The notes below the pieces were generated by a model. It was not told the origin of the DNA. It saw only the letters and a program-made list of their open reading frames with translations, and ran no database searches. Source: Xenoacremonium recifei (lineage: Eukaryota > Ascomycota > Sordariomycetes > Hypocreales > Nectriaceae). Taken from it: a stretch of 64,000 bases of DNA. Shown one piece after another: positions 1-10,806 of this stretch. The DNA lies in assembly GCA_012184525.1 (NCBI GenBank), contig WOFQ01000066.1:62001-126000 (forward strand), read 5' to 3'. The first letter of the stretch is position 1. Each line of letters begins with the position of its first letter. The position numbers were made by a program, and so were the translations under genes.

Positions 1-1767
1 TCACGGCTACGGCTAGAAATTATACTGTCATATTCTTTTGTTCACGTTCAGTGTCTCCGCGATCGGAATTTTCGTAAAAGGGATCTTCAGCAAACCGGCT
101 CCTGAATCCGGTCTTCAACATAGAGTAGTAGCCGAACCGGTTCATGCATCCGGGAAGAAACTAATGTCGCAATTCGGAGGCACCCGAGGCACCATCGCGA
201 TTCTAAGCAGGACTATTACAGGCATCTTAGATCGCTGCGAAATTCACCGAGGAGGTCTACTGCTAGGCTGTGGAGAGCCGGACGTCGCTACTACTAGCGA
301 GACCCAGTGCAACGGGAATGGCGGTACATGGCGATGCTGGCCCCTAGGAACTCGGCGGCCCCGTTTTGTACCGCCCATTACGTTTTCATCTCACGTCTCC
401 GATTTCTCCAAAAGTGCGGGGTGACGAATGGTTGACGCCTGGTTTGCGGTTTCTGTTTGTCATTGAATTTCCCCGGACTGTCTGTGCTGCAGAGAGCGTG
501 CTTGCTTTTGAAGTTTGACGGTTGAGTCCGCTGATGGTAGAACTGGAGAGAAAAGTACGACAATATGAAAGTAAAAGAATGCGGGGAAGGCGTGACGAGG
601 GAGGTGTGCGATGCAACTATTGGAGTCTTACGCATACTTGCATATTTCCTCTTGCAATGCCCCTCTTCCGGACGCTACTGCGCAGCGATACAGGCAAACC
701 CCAAATCGCTATCGCCTTGTCAAGCCGTCTCGACATGCCCAATGCAACGACAGATACGTTATCCCCCTTCTCTGATTGATCAATGAAGCCTTTCTCGTTT
801 CCATCACCGATATGATAAAGCTGCCCCTCACCTTATCTCGCCTCGTCCCCATCCCCGGCGCGCCTCGATGATCCATCCGTTCCAATCCACAATCCATTCC
901 TCCGCAATGGCTCGCAGTCACAGAACGAACCTTGTTAGTCTTGTCACCCTTGGCTCCCGGTGACCGGAGAGATGATAGAGACACTAACAGCAACAGTCAT
1001 CGCTCCAACGAGTCCCCCAATCGAACCCTTGTCGAGTCCCCCAGGATATCGGCGGAGAAGCAGGCCTCAGAGTTGGGGAATCGCAGCATCACCGCCGCGA
1101 TATCACCTCAGAGACACGCGCCCACATGGCCAAAGGCCCCCACTGTGTCCTTTTTCTTTCCAGCTGCGGTCTAGCGCATCGTGATGGAGGGCATCTCCTC
1201 GGCCGCCATCGCCTTAGCCCTCTCGGGACCGTACAAGGGGGGGCGGGTTGATCGAGACCCTACGGATTTAGAGCTGGCTGTCATGACAGATACCGCTTCT
1301 CGGCGGTGGCACCGGTCAGTGGCCAAGATGGTCCACTGGGCCTCTTTTCCTTCCCGAAGCTGTTAGCTCTGCGAGATCAGCTTTGTCGAGCGCATCGTCA
1401 TCGGCAAAATCCCTCTGTGCGAGAGCTTCCCGGCCGGAAACACAGCAGCTAGGAGCTTACAAGGGTCCCGGCAGTGGAATCCGGGGTATTTTCTGTCACC
1501 TCTCACAATCAGGAAATCTTGCGGAATCGCCCGCAGTCTCTGGGCTCGCGTTGCATCGGAACCGCTCTCTGAGACAAGCTGAGCACTGGACAAAGACCGT
1601 TCACGGTTTTGGCAACTGGATTGCCCACGAAAATTGTCATCAGTTTGGCGTCCAAGCTCCCCTACAAGCGAACCTCGGTATTACGACATATTGATCCCAT
1701 TCAAAGGCGAGACATTCCAGGGTTCATCTCGCCGACTCATACGACTTGCTCCCGCACAGATACCACC
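1..1767. other. Long stretch without a recognisable gene, upstream of the aldehyde dehydrogenase
   Basis: Open frames here are short, overlap on both strands and have no domain I recognise. The last few hundred bases are the 5' region of the aldehyde dehydrogenase. No tRNA, repeat or splice-consistent coding chain was seen. It may hold non-coding transcript or an unrecognised orphan exon. Confidence 0.4.
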
Positions 1768-3394
1768 ATGGCCTCTGACACGGTAGTCCAATTGACTGCG
1801 CCGAATGGCCGGTCATATGCCCAGCCTATCGGCCTCTTCATCAACAACGAGTGGGTGAAATCGTCGAATGGTGGGAAGCTTACCAGCATCAATCCCACGT
1901 AAGTGCGACGATCGTGTTTGACCACCCAGGATGCTAACCTCCGTGCTCTCTCAGAAACGAGCAGGCCATCACCTCCGTTTACGCCGCGACCGAGCAAGAT
2001 GTCGATACGGCTGTCAAGGCTGCCCGCAAGGCCCTCAACGATCCCAGCTGGAGAGATCTCCCCGCCACCGACCGCGGCAGTCTGATGCTCAAGCTGGCCG
2101 ACCTCGTCGATGCGAACCGGGAAACGCTCGCCACGATCGAGACCTGGGATAACGGCAAACCATACCAGGTTGCATTGAACGAGGATCTGTACGAGGTTGC
2201 CGCGACCCTCCGATACTATGCTGGATATGCCGACAAGGTGTTTGGCCAAGTCATTGAGACAACGCCCGCCAAGTTCGCGTATACTGTTCGAGAGCCTGTT
2301 GGTGTCTGCGGTCAGATCATCCCGTAAGTCGAGTCAAACGTACAGCGCTAGATCCTGAATAAATCGCTGACTGGAGTAGATGGAACTACCCTCTATCGAT
2401 GGCTGCATGGAAGCTCGGCCCTGCTCTTGCGTGCGGCAACTGCGTCGTGCTGAAACCTGCCGAACAAACGCCCCTCTCCATCCTTTTCTTCGCCAACCTT
2501 GTTGTTGAGGCTGGTTTCCCTCCAGGCGTGGTGAACATCGTCAACGGTCTTGGCGGCGTCGCTGGTGCGGCCTTGGCCTCGCATATGGACGTGGATAAGG
2601 TTGCTTTCACCGGGTCAACAGCAACGGCGAAGCACATCATGAAGGCTGCTAGCAACAATCTGAAGAACATCACCCTTGAGACCGGCGGTAAAAGCCCTCT
2701 TTTGGTGTTCAAGGATGCAGACATCGACCTTGCTGTTGAATGGGCGCACATTGGCATTATGTCGAACCAAGGCCAGATCTGCACTGCTACTTCTCGAATC
2801 CTGGTTCAAGACGAAGTCTACGATAAGTTCGTGGCTGCTTTCCGCAAGCAGGTGAAGAACATTTCCAAGCTCGGCGACCCCTTTGAGGAGACCACTTTCC
2901 AGGGCCCGCAAGTCACCAAGGCTCAATACGAACGAATCATGAGCTACGTCGATGTCGGCAAGAGTGAGGGTGCCAAGCTTGAGATTGGTGGCCAACCCTT
3001 CAAGAATGTTGGCGGCAAGGGCTTCTTCATTGAGCCCACTGTCTTTACTGATGTGTCACCCAAGATGCGTATATTTCAGGAGGAGGTCTTCGGGCCCTTT
3101 GTGGTAATTACGCGCTTCAAGGACGAGGAGGACGCTATCAAGCTTGCCAACGACACGCAATACGGCCTTGGCAGTGCCATCTTCACAACCAACTTGGTCC
3201 GCGCCCACCGCGTGGCTAAGAGGATCGAAGCCGGTATGGTTTGGATCAACTCGAGCAACGACAGCGACTGGCGCATTCCATTTGGTGGTGTGAAGCAGAG
3301 CGGTATCGGACGAGAGCTCGGCGAGGCCGGCCTGGCCGCGTACTCGAACATCAAGGCAGTGCATGTGAACATGGCCGTTCCCTCAAAGCTGTGA
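1768..3394 (+). CDS. Aldehyde dehydrogenase (NAD(P)+-dependent, ALDH superfamily)
   Basis: Exons 1768-1898, 1955-2323 and 2380-3394 give 504 residues; both introns have GTAAGT donors. The enzyme oxidises aldehydes to carboxylic acids, probably in the cytosol, as in fungal ethanol or acetaldehyde catabolism. Visible signatures are PWNYP near residue 167, FTGST, LETGGKSP with the general-base Glu at about 267, and NQGQICTA with the catalytic Cys at about 301. Length and motif order fit the ALDH1/ALDH2-like family that includes Aspergillus AldA. The start is the ATG in CACCATGGCC, the first in frame upstream of exon 1 coding. There is no N-terminal targeting peptide that I can see. The exact aldehyde substrate cannot be read from sequence; neighbours give no hint. 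Confidence 0.93.
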
Positions 3395-4621
3395 GACAGC
3401 GGTGTCTAAGGTCACGAGACGAACTTGGGGCACGAGGCACTTGGGCAACTGGTTTCACGGTGGGATATTAGAGAGGGTGGGCAAGAGGATGTTGTATGAT
3501 GTATCACGAACTTAAGAACGAACCATCCCGCAATGATGGACGCGTCCGAGATTAGAGCTGGAACAACTCCATGCAAGAATACCCAAAGCATATTACGTAC
3601 CACATGTCTCAATTCTGCCGTCATTTAGAAGAGGAACCCAGCTCGGAACAGTTCCGAGTAGATACTGCAACAAGCACCACACAAGGGATCCTTTCCCCTG
3701 TCAATCACCCCAGATAACTAGGCGAAGACACCCAATTGTGGTCAGTTTATAAGACGCTAGGAGGGGGCCACGTTTATGACAGCTGCTGTTCTAGAAGCCA
3801 CCACTAGTTTTTGGCTTCTGGAAGTTCGGACGGGAACTTCCGAATGAAGATCCCGTCGTTCAGGGTATGTTACAACTTCCTCTTTGGGGTTGTCTATCCG
3901 GGGATGATTCCGACACGGCGGTTCACTGCAAGCAGCGTTAGGGGCGGGCTTTTGCCACGAAAGGCACGAGCTTTTCGAACCAATACAGAAGTACACGTAT
4001 GCATATCTCGAAAATGCACAAAAGTGAACCCATCCGCCAACTGCTACCCCTTTATTGACATTTTAGTCTAAGAATCTCTACGGCGTTGGCGTATTCCAGG
4101 ATACGAATATATACCGTACGTGTTGCTCTCGACTTTGCACCTTAATGACTCAGAGATCGACGCATTCGAACTTTGTGAAAGTATCTTTAGCTAGCGACCG
4201 CAGTAAGTCAGAAGAGGATCAATTTACAAGATCGAAAAGAAACGAAACGTTTGTGGGTGGACAGAGCTCTAGGTTAGCTACCTCCGTGATGTTGACAGGG
4301 CTCCGGATCCCAACCCCAAGCACACCACAATGATTCGTGTAAAAGGTCCTCCTTAGCAATAGTATTTACCTGCTAACGTAGCCGGCTAGGTCTATTTTTT
4401 AGACATCACCATGTGAACGGTCTTATCGTAGATGGCATGACGATCAACCGGAAGGGCGCGCTAGGGAAGCGGGTCATCCTCCGATTTAACAACTTCGAAG
4501 TTTCTAGATCTGTATCTGACTCGGCCGTAGTAGCCGGGCATCTGTTGGCGAAGCCTTGTATCCTCTACTTAATAACTGTTAACATTCGGCTATATCACCT
4601 CCAGGCTTCACTGTCAGTTTC
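3395..4621. other. Intergenic region without a supported gene
   Basis: Contains only short open frames on both strands with no recognisable domain. The last 200 bases are presumably the promoter of the TatD-type gene. Confidence 0.4.
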
Positions 4622-5667
4622 ATGGCTCAACAAACAAGCTCTATGTTGAGCGGATTTCCGCAGACCGCCCCCTCTCGACCATCGAAACAACTCCGTTTCG
4701 CAGATGTAAGGCTGTCAACCATCATAAGACATAATAAACTCTAACAACCAACAAGGTAGCTGTCACAGCAACCGCGAATGAATTTAAGGGCATCTACCGT
4801 AACAAGCAATACCATGAGCCGGACTTTGAGCATACCCTCCCTCGAGCTCTGGAGGCTGGCGTGGAGAAGGTCATGCTGACAGGCATGTCACTCGCAGACG
4901 TTGATTTCAACGACGATATCGCGCGCCGCCATCCAGAACAGTGCTATGTGACAGTTGGAGTCCATCCATATCATGCCACTGAGCTTGATGAGGGCGGCAG
5001 CTCTTATCTTGAGGAGCTGGCACAGCGAGTAGACGAAGCCCTTGCTAAGAACCCTGTTCGAATTGCAGCATTCGGAGAATTGGGCTTGGATTACGATCGA
5101 GAGGTACACGCCTCTAAAGATATTCAGATTCGGGCGTTCAAAGCTCAACTGGATCTGTTCGTGTCAAAAGGATGGGATTTGCCGCTGTTCCTTCATTGCC
5201 GAGCAGCGTTCGATGACTTCGTCGAGATCATCACGCCCTACTTGCCGAAACTCCCCCGGAAAGGTCTTGTGCACAGTTTCGTAGGTTCGGCCTCACAAAT
5301 GGAGAAGCTCGTTGATCTTGGTTTTGATGTCAGTGTCAATGGGTTCAGCTTCAAGGACCAAGAGAGTTTGGAAATGGTGTCCAAAATCCCGCTCACAAAC
5401 TTGCAACTCGAAACGGATTCTCCATGGGGAGAAATGAAAGCTACGTCGGATGTCGTCAAGATGTACTGTAAGAACGCGAAACCCCTGCCGGCGGCGAAGA
5501 AGAAGGACAAGTGGGATTCAAAGTGCATGATTAAGGAGAGAAATGAAAGTTGCACGATGGAGAGGGTGGCTTTTGTCGTAGCTGGAATGAAAGGTCTTAC
5601 GATGGATGAAGTTTGTGAAGCCGCCTGGAAGAACAGCATCGAGATGTTTAGATTAGCATCGAATTAG
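4622..5667 (+). CDS. TatD-family metal-dependent deoxyribonuclease
   Basis: Exons 4622-4705 and 4756-5667 encode 331 residues; the intron is phase 0 with a CTAAC branch point. TatD proteins are TIM-barrel metal hydrolases with 3'-5' exonuclease or AP-site activity, linked to DNA repair and apoptotic DNA breakdown. The visible barrel motifs are a conserved VGVHPYH, GELGLDY, PLFLHCR and a C-terminal LETDSPW, matching the order and spacing of metal ligands in TATDN1-like eukaryotic members. The N-terminal TANEFKGIYRNKQYH also matches that branch, where the peptide binds near the active site. The gene end is odd: the last codons and the TAG stop lie inside a degenerate 20-bp tandem repeat, so the C-terminus may vary between strains. 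Confidence 0.92.
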
Positions 5668-5790
5668 TATTGGGATGTTTGGATGAGTATTGAGATATTT
5701 ATATTATGCTGAAGATATTTGGATTAGCATTGAGACGTTTGGATTGGGATCGAGATGTTTGGTTTAGCATTGGGATATTTGGTTTAGTAT
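5640..5790. repeat. Degenerate 20-bp tandem repeat spanning the TatD stop codon
   Basis: One full unit at 5640-5659 is followed by a unit shortened by 9 bp (5660-5670) and six 20-bp units from 5671 to 5790. The consensus is roughly TGAGATGTTTGGATTAGCAT. Units differ by a few bases each, and period 20 is kept exactly over the last six copies. The TAG stop at 5665-5667 lies in the shortened unit. Confidence 0.85.
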
Positions 5791-5983
5791 AAAGTTCTGA
5801 CCTAAGTTGAGTAGAAAGTGCTTTGAACATGTTAGTAGAATTGATTTATCTGACGTAGACCTCACTAATGGATATTCTTTTAATTAATATCTGCGATTCT
5901 CGATGCCCGGCTCCAAAAGAATAAGAAGCAACACTCTTCTAGGATTATAGATTAGATCGAACGACTTTTATTCGTTTCTCAAG

Positions 5984-8960
5984 CTATTTCATCTCTTTCA
6001 ACAGTTCCCACAGTTTCTCAAACGATGGGGAAGGCGGAAGTCCTTCGTCTATGCTCCTGTCCTTGCTGGAGATCTCAGAGTCCCCAGAATCGCTCATCCA
6101 GTCATTGTTTGCCTCCTTCGGATAGCTTTCGGGAGACTGTGTCAATATATTTCTGCTGTGAGGCTTCACATTGGTCCAGTGCCGGAACCAGAGATGACGC
6201 CTTCCGTAAAAGCGTCTCCATCTTCGGACCTTCACTGTGCTTTGAGTCTGAGGTTCGATGGGAGTTGACTCGCGCCGACCGCCTTCTTGGGATGGGCTTG
6301 GCGGCTGTGATTTGGGAGTGGGTGGCTCGAGTTCCAATGTGTAATATCTGTCATCAAATGTCTCGAGGACTTCAGGCAGCAGGTCGACCTGAATAGCAAC
6401 TGATGTTGGAGGAATTTTGGCCGATGAGCTTGGTTTCTCGCTGGATTTGAAGAGATTGCTTTCGCTGTCAAGTGTTCTGGTGGATGGCTTCAGTTCGTAA
6501 TCCCAGTTGCGGGCGGATACATATACAGGCCTGGTCTGGGTCCATCGGCTTTCAGGAGACCAGTCCTTCTGCTTTGGAGGCATTTGTTGGGTCGGTGGTG
6601 ATGATGGGTCGCAAACTTTTTCGAGCGTCGATTGCATGTGCGAGAAATTCCAAGTGGGCGCCTTTTGGGATTCTGAGAATATACCCTTACTTTGAAGTAA
6701 CGACTGGGAGAGAATTGGGGAATCTTTTGGAAAATCTTTTGAAAGCGGAGGGACTGTCGGTGCAAATAGAGCCGAAGAAAGCCAAGGGGTTCGAGACGTG
6801 AGCGTTGCAGGTTTCGCGGATGGCGTGTTGAAAACGAAGATTGCGTCTTGCTTTTCACTTGGTGCCAATGTGTGAGAGTTCTTGAAACCGGACGTCCGGT
6901 CGTCTTGAGCGGATGTGAAAAGTATGTTATCTTCTCGGACTGGAGGCTCTGTGAGAGTTGGAATCTCCCGATCTTTGAACAGTGAGCCACCGACGTTGTC
7001 TGATTTGGAATTACCACTAGCCCTCGTGGGTAATATCTGCCTTCCATTGCCAGGGAGCGACGAGTGCCCATGAGACTTCGTAGGCGTTTCAGAAAGTGAG
7101 AGGCGCACCTCTCTAAAGGTAATTTCTTGTGATTTTTCAACGGAAGCGAGCAACCCGTGTGTCGGTTGTTCTGGCGGCGAACTCAGCAGAACCTGGTTCA
7201 ATGCCTGAGTGATCTGTGTAATTTCAGGACTGGACTTTACAGAATCAGGTCCAGATGCTGATACCCTCGGAGTCTCAGCCATTGAAGGTTCACCATCTTC
7301 TGCTTGAAAGGGAGTTTGAGGAGAAGATGTTTCGGTAGTTGAGATCTCAACTTCTCTGACTTTGATGGGAGTTTGATGACGAGATCTAGGCTCTGGTGTA
7401 GATTGGATCTCGGGGGTCTCTGTTGTTGGCGGCCTCTTGATGTGATCTTTGATGACAGCTTCGATCTTTCGAAACAAATGTTCGTTTTCTGCTCTCACTA
7501 TATCACGCAGAGTTTTCGTATGATCTTCCGACACGTCGATAGAGTCTTCATCTTCTGATGATTCAAGGAGGACTAGTGATGTCTCACTATCAAAATCCAT
7601 AGTGAATGGTTTCAGGTTGAGATTGGGATGTAGTGGAAACTCTTCCAACCACGCGTCTATATGGTTCGAGATCCAAGGACGGAGCTCACGCATTGCCCAT
7701 GTATGTATATTCTCTAGGAGAGCCTCGAAATGGATGAGTTGTACAAAATCTGTGACATCTCCCACCCAGATGCACGCTATATTCTAAGGATATGAATGAT
7801 TTTGATCAGTAATTGCACCTGTGTAAGAAATGAGAAGGGTGGTGTCTCACATATTGAGTCTTGTCCCGGTATCCAAGCCAGGCCTTGACATCTTTCCCAA
7901 CCGTAGTGAGTGTCACGATGGGAAAGATGAGGTTTTCGCGGCCATTAGCCTTCTGTGGATATCTCGCAAGAATCTCGTACATCTGCAAGGCAGCAAACGC
8001 ACCATTAGCAGCCTGGCAGTAGCATTGCTCTGCTGTGGATTTGTCCCCCTTCTTGTGTTCGACAATTAACCAGGGGTAGCAGAGATATTCATATCCATCG
8101 ATCTCTTTCTTCCCCCTTTTTTTTCTCAAAGCATCTCCAGGGCTAGGTTCAAGACCGTGATGGGTGAGATGTTCGAGAACGGCTCGTGAGAAGTTCTTGA
8201 CCAAACCTTGCTTAGGGCTCTTTTCCCAGACCCAACGGTTGGAGACCTGTTTTAATCTGGGGTTGGAACTTTCATCTTGCCCATGCATAGTAAAGTATGC
8301 TGCGCAGTCGGGGACCGGGCGGCTCAGTCCACGGCCTTTTCGCAGCGGTTTCTCTCTCTCGAACAGCATCCAATTATACTTGGAAGAGGACCTATAACGA
8401 ATGTTATTGATCGTTTACTAGATGATCCATAGGAAGCTTAGGCATATACCATCTAAAAGAATCATAGTAGTACTTTGAACGAGCATTTCTGCCATCACGA
8501 CAGATGGTGTTAGCAAACTGTGTTTGAAGTCTCTTCAAAGGTTTGGTTCCACGTACCGTCTAGAATCAAAATTCGAGACAGAAGTGTCATTCTCCAACTG
8601 CTTGAGAAAGGTGTCTCGGTAAAAGTCTCTCCACTCATCTTCCATACTTTTGAGGTGCTCTGAATAAGACGCCGCTTTTTCCGTCCAAGTTTGATACTTT
8701 TTGACTTGTTTCCTGACCGCATTTTCTTCTTCCTCTGTGGCTTGGCGATCTTTGAAGTGTAAATTCCAGTCAAAGTCACGCATAAGACTACCCTCGTCAA
8801 TGCAGTAGCGGTCGGGTATAGTGTGGGCGAAGTCCAGAAGAACACCGCGCAAATCGTCTATGTGTTGGGGGAATGACTTGATATCGTTAGGATCTTCGAA
8901 GACAAATACATTGTTCTCCAGTAAGGTGTTTCGAAATGTCGACTTTTTGGGTGTCGCCAT
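5984..8960 (-). CDS. Large fungal protein with PD-(D/E)XK-like nuclease signature and Ser/Pro-rich tail
   Basis: Exons (minus) 8960-8557, 8488-8450, 8391-7851 and 7783-5984 join in frame to 927 residues; exon 2 is only 39 bp. I do not know a named homologue. The N-terminal half holds a PVPD motif near residue 176 and, about 80 residues later, a hydrophobic strand followed by Glu-His-Lys (YPWLIVEHKKG, Glu near 259, Lys near 261). That arrangement is the PD-(D/E)XK nuclease core as seen in many fungal uncharacterised proteins. A long low-complexity tail rich in Ser, Pro, Thr and Gln follows from about residue 420. Assignment to the nuclease superfamily is inference from motif spacing; the protein could be catalytically inactive. 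The start is the ATG at the head of exon 1, with no earlier in-frame ATG used. Confidence 0.7.
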
Positions 8961-9814
8961 TGCGGCAACTGTCTAGATGCGATACCGGATACAATTCGAG
9001 AAAATGGTGACCTACATCTTAAGGGGGTCCAGCTGTCCTTAAGGCTAATTCGGATTCGAATACAAAGCAGACCCTGCCACTATTTCGGCCTATGGTCATG
9101 AGAACCAACAGTGCCTCCCACAGACAACCAACACGAGGTTACGTCGCCCCACCAAGCTGAAAAGTAACCTGGGATTTCGAGGTGTCGCTTATAAAGGGGG
9201 CGCCCTGAAAATGGTAGGTAATGAGATCCAGAAGGCAAGGATCACCGATCTCTAATCAGTTTTCAGCTGGTTGCTTGGTAACTGGTTCGTCAGCGCCAGA
9301 GGATCACAGGCGAAGCCGCGACAAATGGAGACGAGCGTAAACGCGTGAACCGCAGCGTTCCCTCAACTTATGATGAAGAGTTTTGGGCGCACTGACTCGT
9401 TTTGTGAAGGGAAGCGAGTTGCTGGAGCTTTTCACAGACTCAAATTCTCTACAGAGTATGATCATCTTCTCAGCTAAATGGCACGTAAGCGGCCCAGTAT
9501 GCGGCCCAGCGGCTTAGCCCGTATCATCTGAGGACCGATACTACCTAAAGGATCCGCCACGGTGACAAGGGGGAGAGCATCGTCTGCACATTTTTAATTG
9601 CATGGAAAGTTATTCACTTTACAAAGATACATTCTTGACCATCATGAAAGGCAATATCACGTGCGTTCTGATGCCATTATTACGTCTGAGCCACAGCACG
9701 GACAGCAAAACATTCTCCAATTTATCATGCGAGTCAAGAATGGTAACCCTCTGTTGTTTTGATGCTTATGTCTTCTACGGACATGCCCAGCAGCAGCGAC
9801 ATCGCTCCGCTATC
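8961..9814. other. Intergenic region, nothing recognised
   Basis: Promoter side of the PD-(D/E)XK-like gene. I see no open frame with family features, no tRNA and no clear repeats. Confidence 0.4.
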
Positions 9815-10024
9815 TCACTGTCCTGAGTTTCCTCTCGATGCCTGGAAAGCGGCAAGGCAAACGGGGCAAACTTGCCATGCACACTCGTGGGCTTCACTTA
9901 CGTTGACACACTCATCAGGCGAGCAGTCTCCCTTACAACCGCGGCATCTCTCCCTTCTATTTTCGGTGTGCACTCTTCTGTGGCACCTTTCGCAACTTGT
10001 GATGACCTCCCGGATAGTGCACAT
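9815..10024 (-). CDS. Possible small Cys-rich protein (69 residues)
   Basis: A single frame starting with ATG-TGC-ACT encodes 69 residues with ten cysteines, including three CxxC pairs (about residues 11-14, 27-30 and 53-56) and several histidines. Paired CxxC knuckles suggest zinc binding. Short proteins beginning MCT and rich in CxxC are common hypothetical proteins in Sordariomycetes. No signal peptide is visible, so it would be intracellular. The frame stays open 32 codons further upstream, so an upstream start or a leader exon is possible. It is isolated between two larger genes. It could also be a chance frame; the Cys density is the only support. Confidence 0.4.
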   Translation of the reverse strand: MCTIREVITSCERCHRRVHTENRRERCRGCKGDCSPDECVNVSEAHECAWQVCPVCLAAFQASRGNSGQ

Positions 10025-10451
10025 CTTGGAGATTGGAGGACGGTTGATTGCCGTTATCTTAAGCTTATACTTTTCGTTGTAAGTTCTCGTGCTGGGAAGG
10101 CTGTTGCTTGTATATGGCAAGGTATGAGGGACATCACAGCGCTGGCATTGAGCTACGCGTAGTACTTATAGCCAAGCGGATCATGGCTTTGAATTAGACA
10201 GCATTGCATCGAAATAATAGTCCTGTTCGCTGTTGTGCCTATAGGGAATCACAGAGCCTCTAGGGAAGAGTGATTTGATGAGAAATGGCCACGAAACAAA
10301 GTTGATACCCTCGTCACTGCTTTACATACACCTAATCAACTCTCTAAAGATGGCCGTGTATCACATATCGTCTAAGACATGGACAAACAGTATATGAAAA
10401 GAGAAGCAAAAAAAGAATCATATGACGCAAAGGGCAAAAATATCAACTATG
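10025..10451. other. Intergenic region, nothing recognised
   Basis: Between the Cys-rich frame and the tRNA. AT-rich toward the tRNA; no coding signal that I can support. Confidence 0.35.
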
Positions 10452-10523
10452 AGGATCGAGTGGGGTTCGAACCCGCGACCTTCAGATCTGCAATCTGCTG
10501 CTCTACCACTGAGCTACCGATCC
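10452..10523 (-). tRNA. tRNA-Cys (anticodon GCA), intronless
   Basis: On the minus strand the 72-nt sequence folds as a cloverleaf. The acceptor stem GGATCGG pairs with TCGATCC (one G-U). The D arm is GCTC/GAGC, the anticodon loop TTGCAGA carries GCA, and the T loop is TTCGAAC. The T stem has one C-A mismatch. The unpaired base 73 is U, the usual cysteine identity element. No intron is present at position 37/38. Confidence 0.93.
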
Positions 10524-10806
10524 GAATGGTCTGGTGAGCAGTTAAAGATATCTATATGGCCATGAGCAGATTCAATATCGAGTTCTTACTTTGCCCTCTG
10601 TCAATGACACCTCTAAGTGAGGTTATGTCAACGTTAAAAGCCCATAGACGCTTCTTCGCTGGGTTTAAAGATGGCTCATGTCTTCTACGGGTGGACAATG
10701 GTATTGGGACAACATGTCCGCATGCTAGGTCATGATAGGCGACGCACATATTCTAGAGGAGAATTGTATGATCCGCCCAAGTTTTTCAAAGTGGGTTCAT
10801 TACAGT

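Noticed and set aside
38..424. 128-codon plus-strand frame at the left edge
   Set aside because: No domain and irregular composition; overlapping frames on the other strand are equally long.
5640..5790. CRISPR-like array
   Set aside because: Units are contiguous without spacers, and the organism is a fungus.
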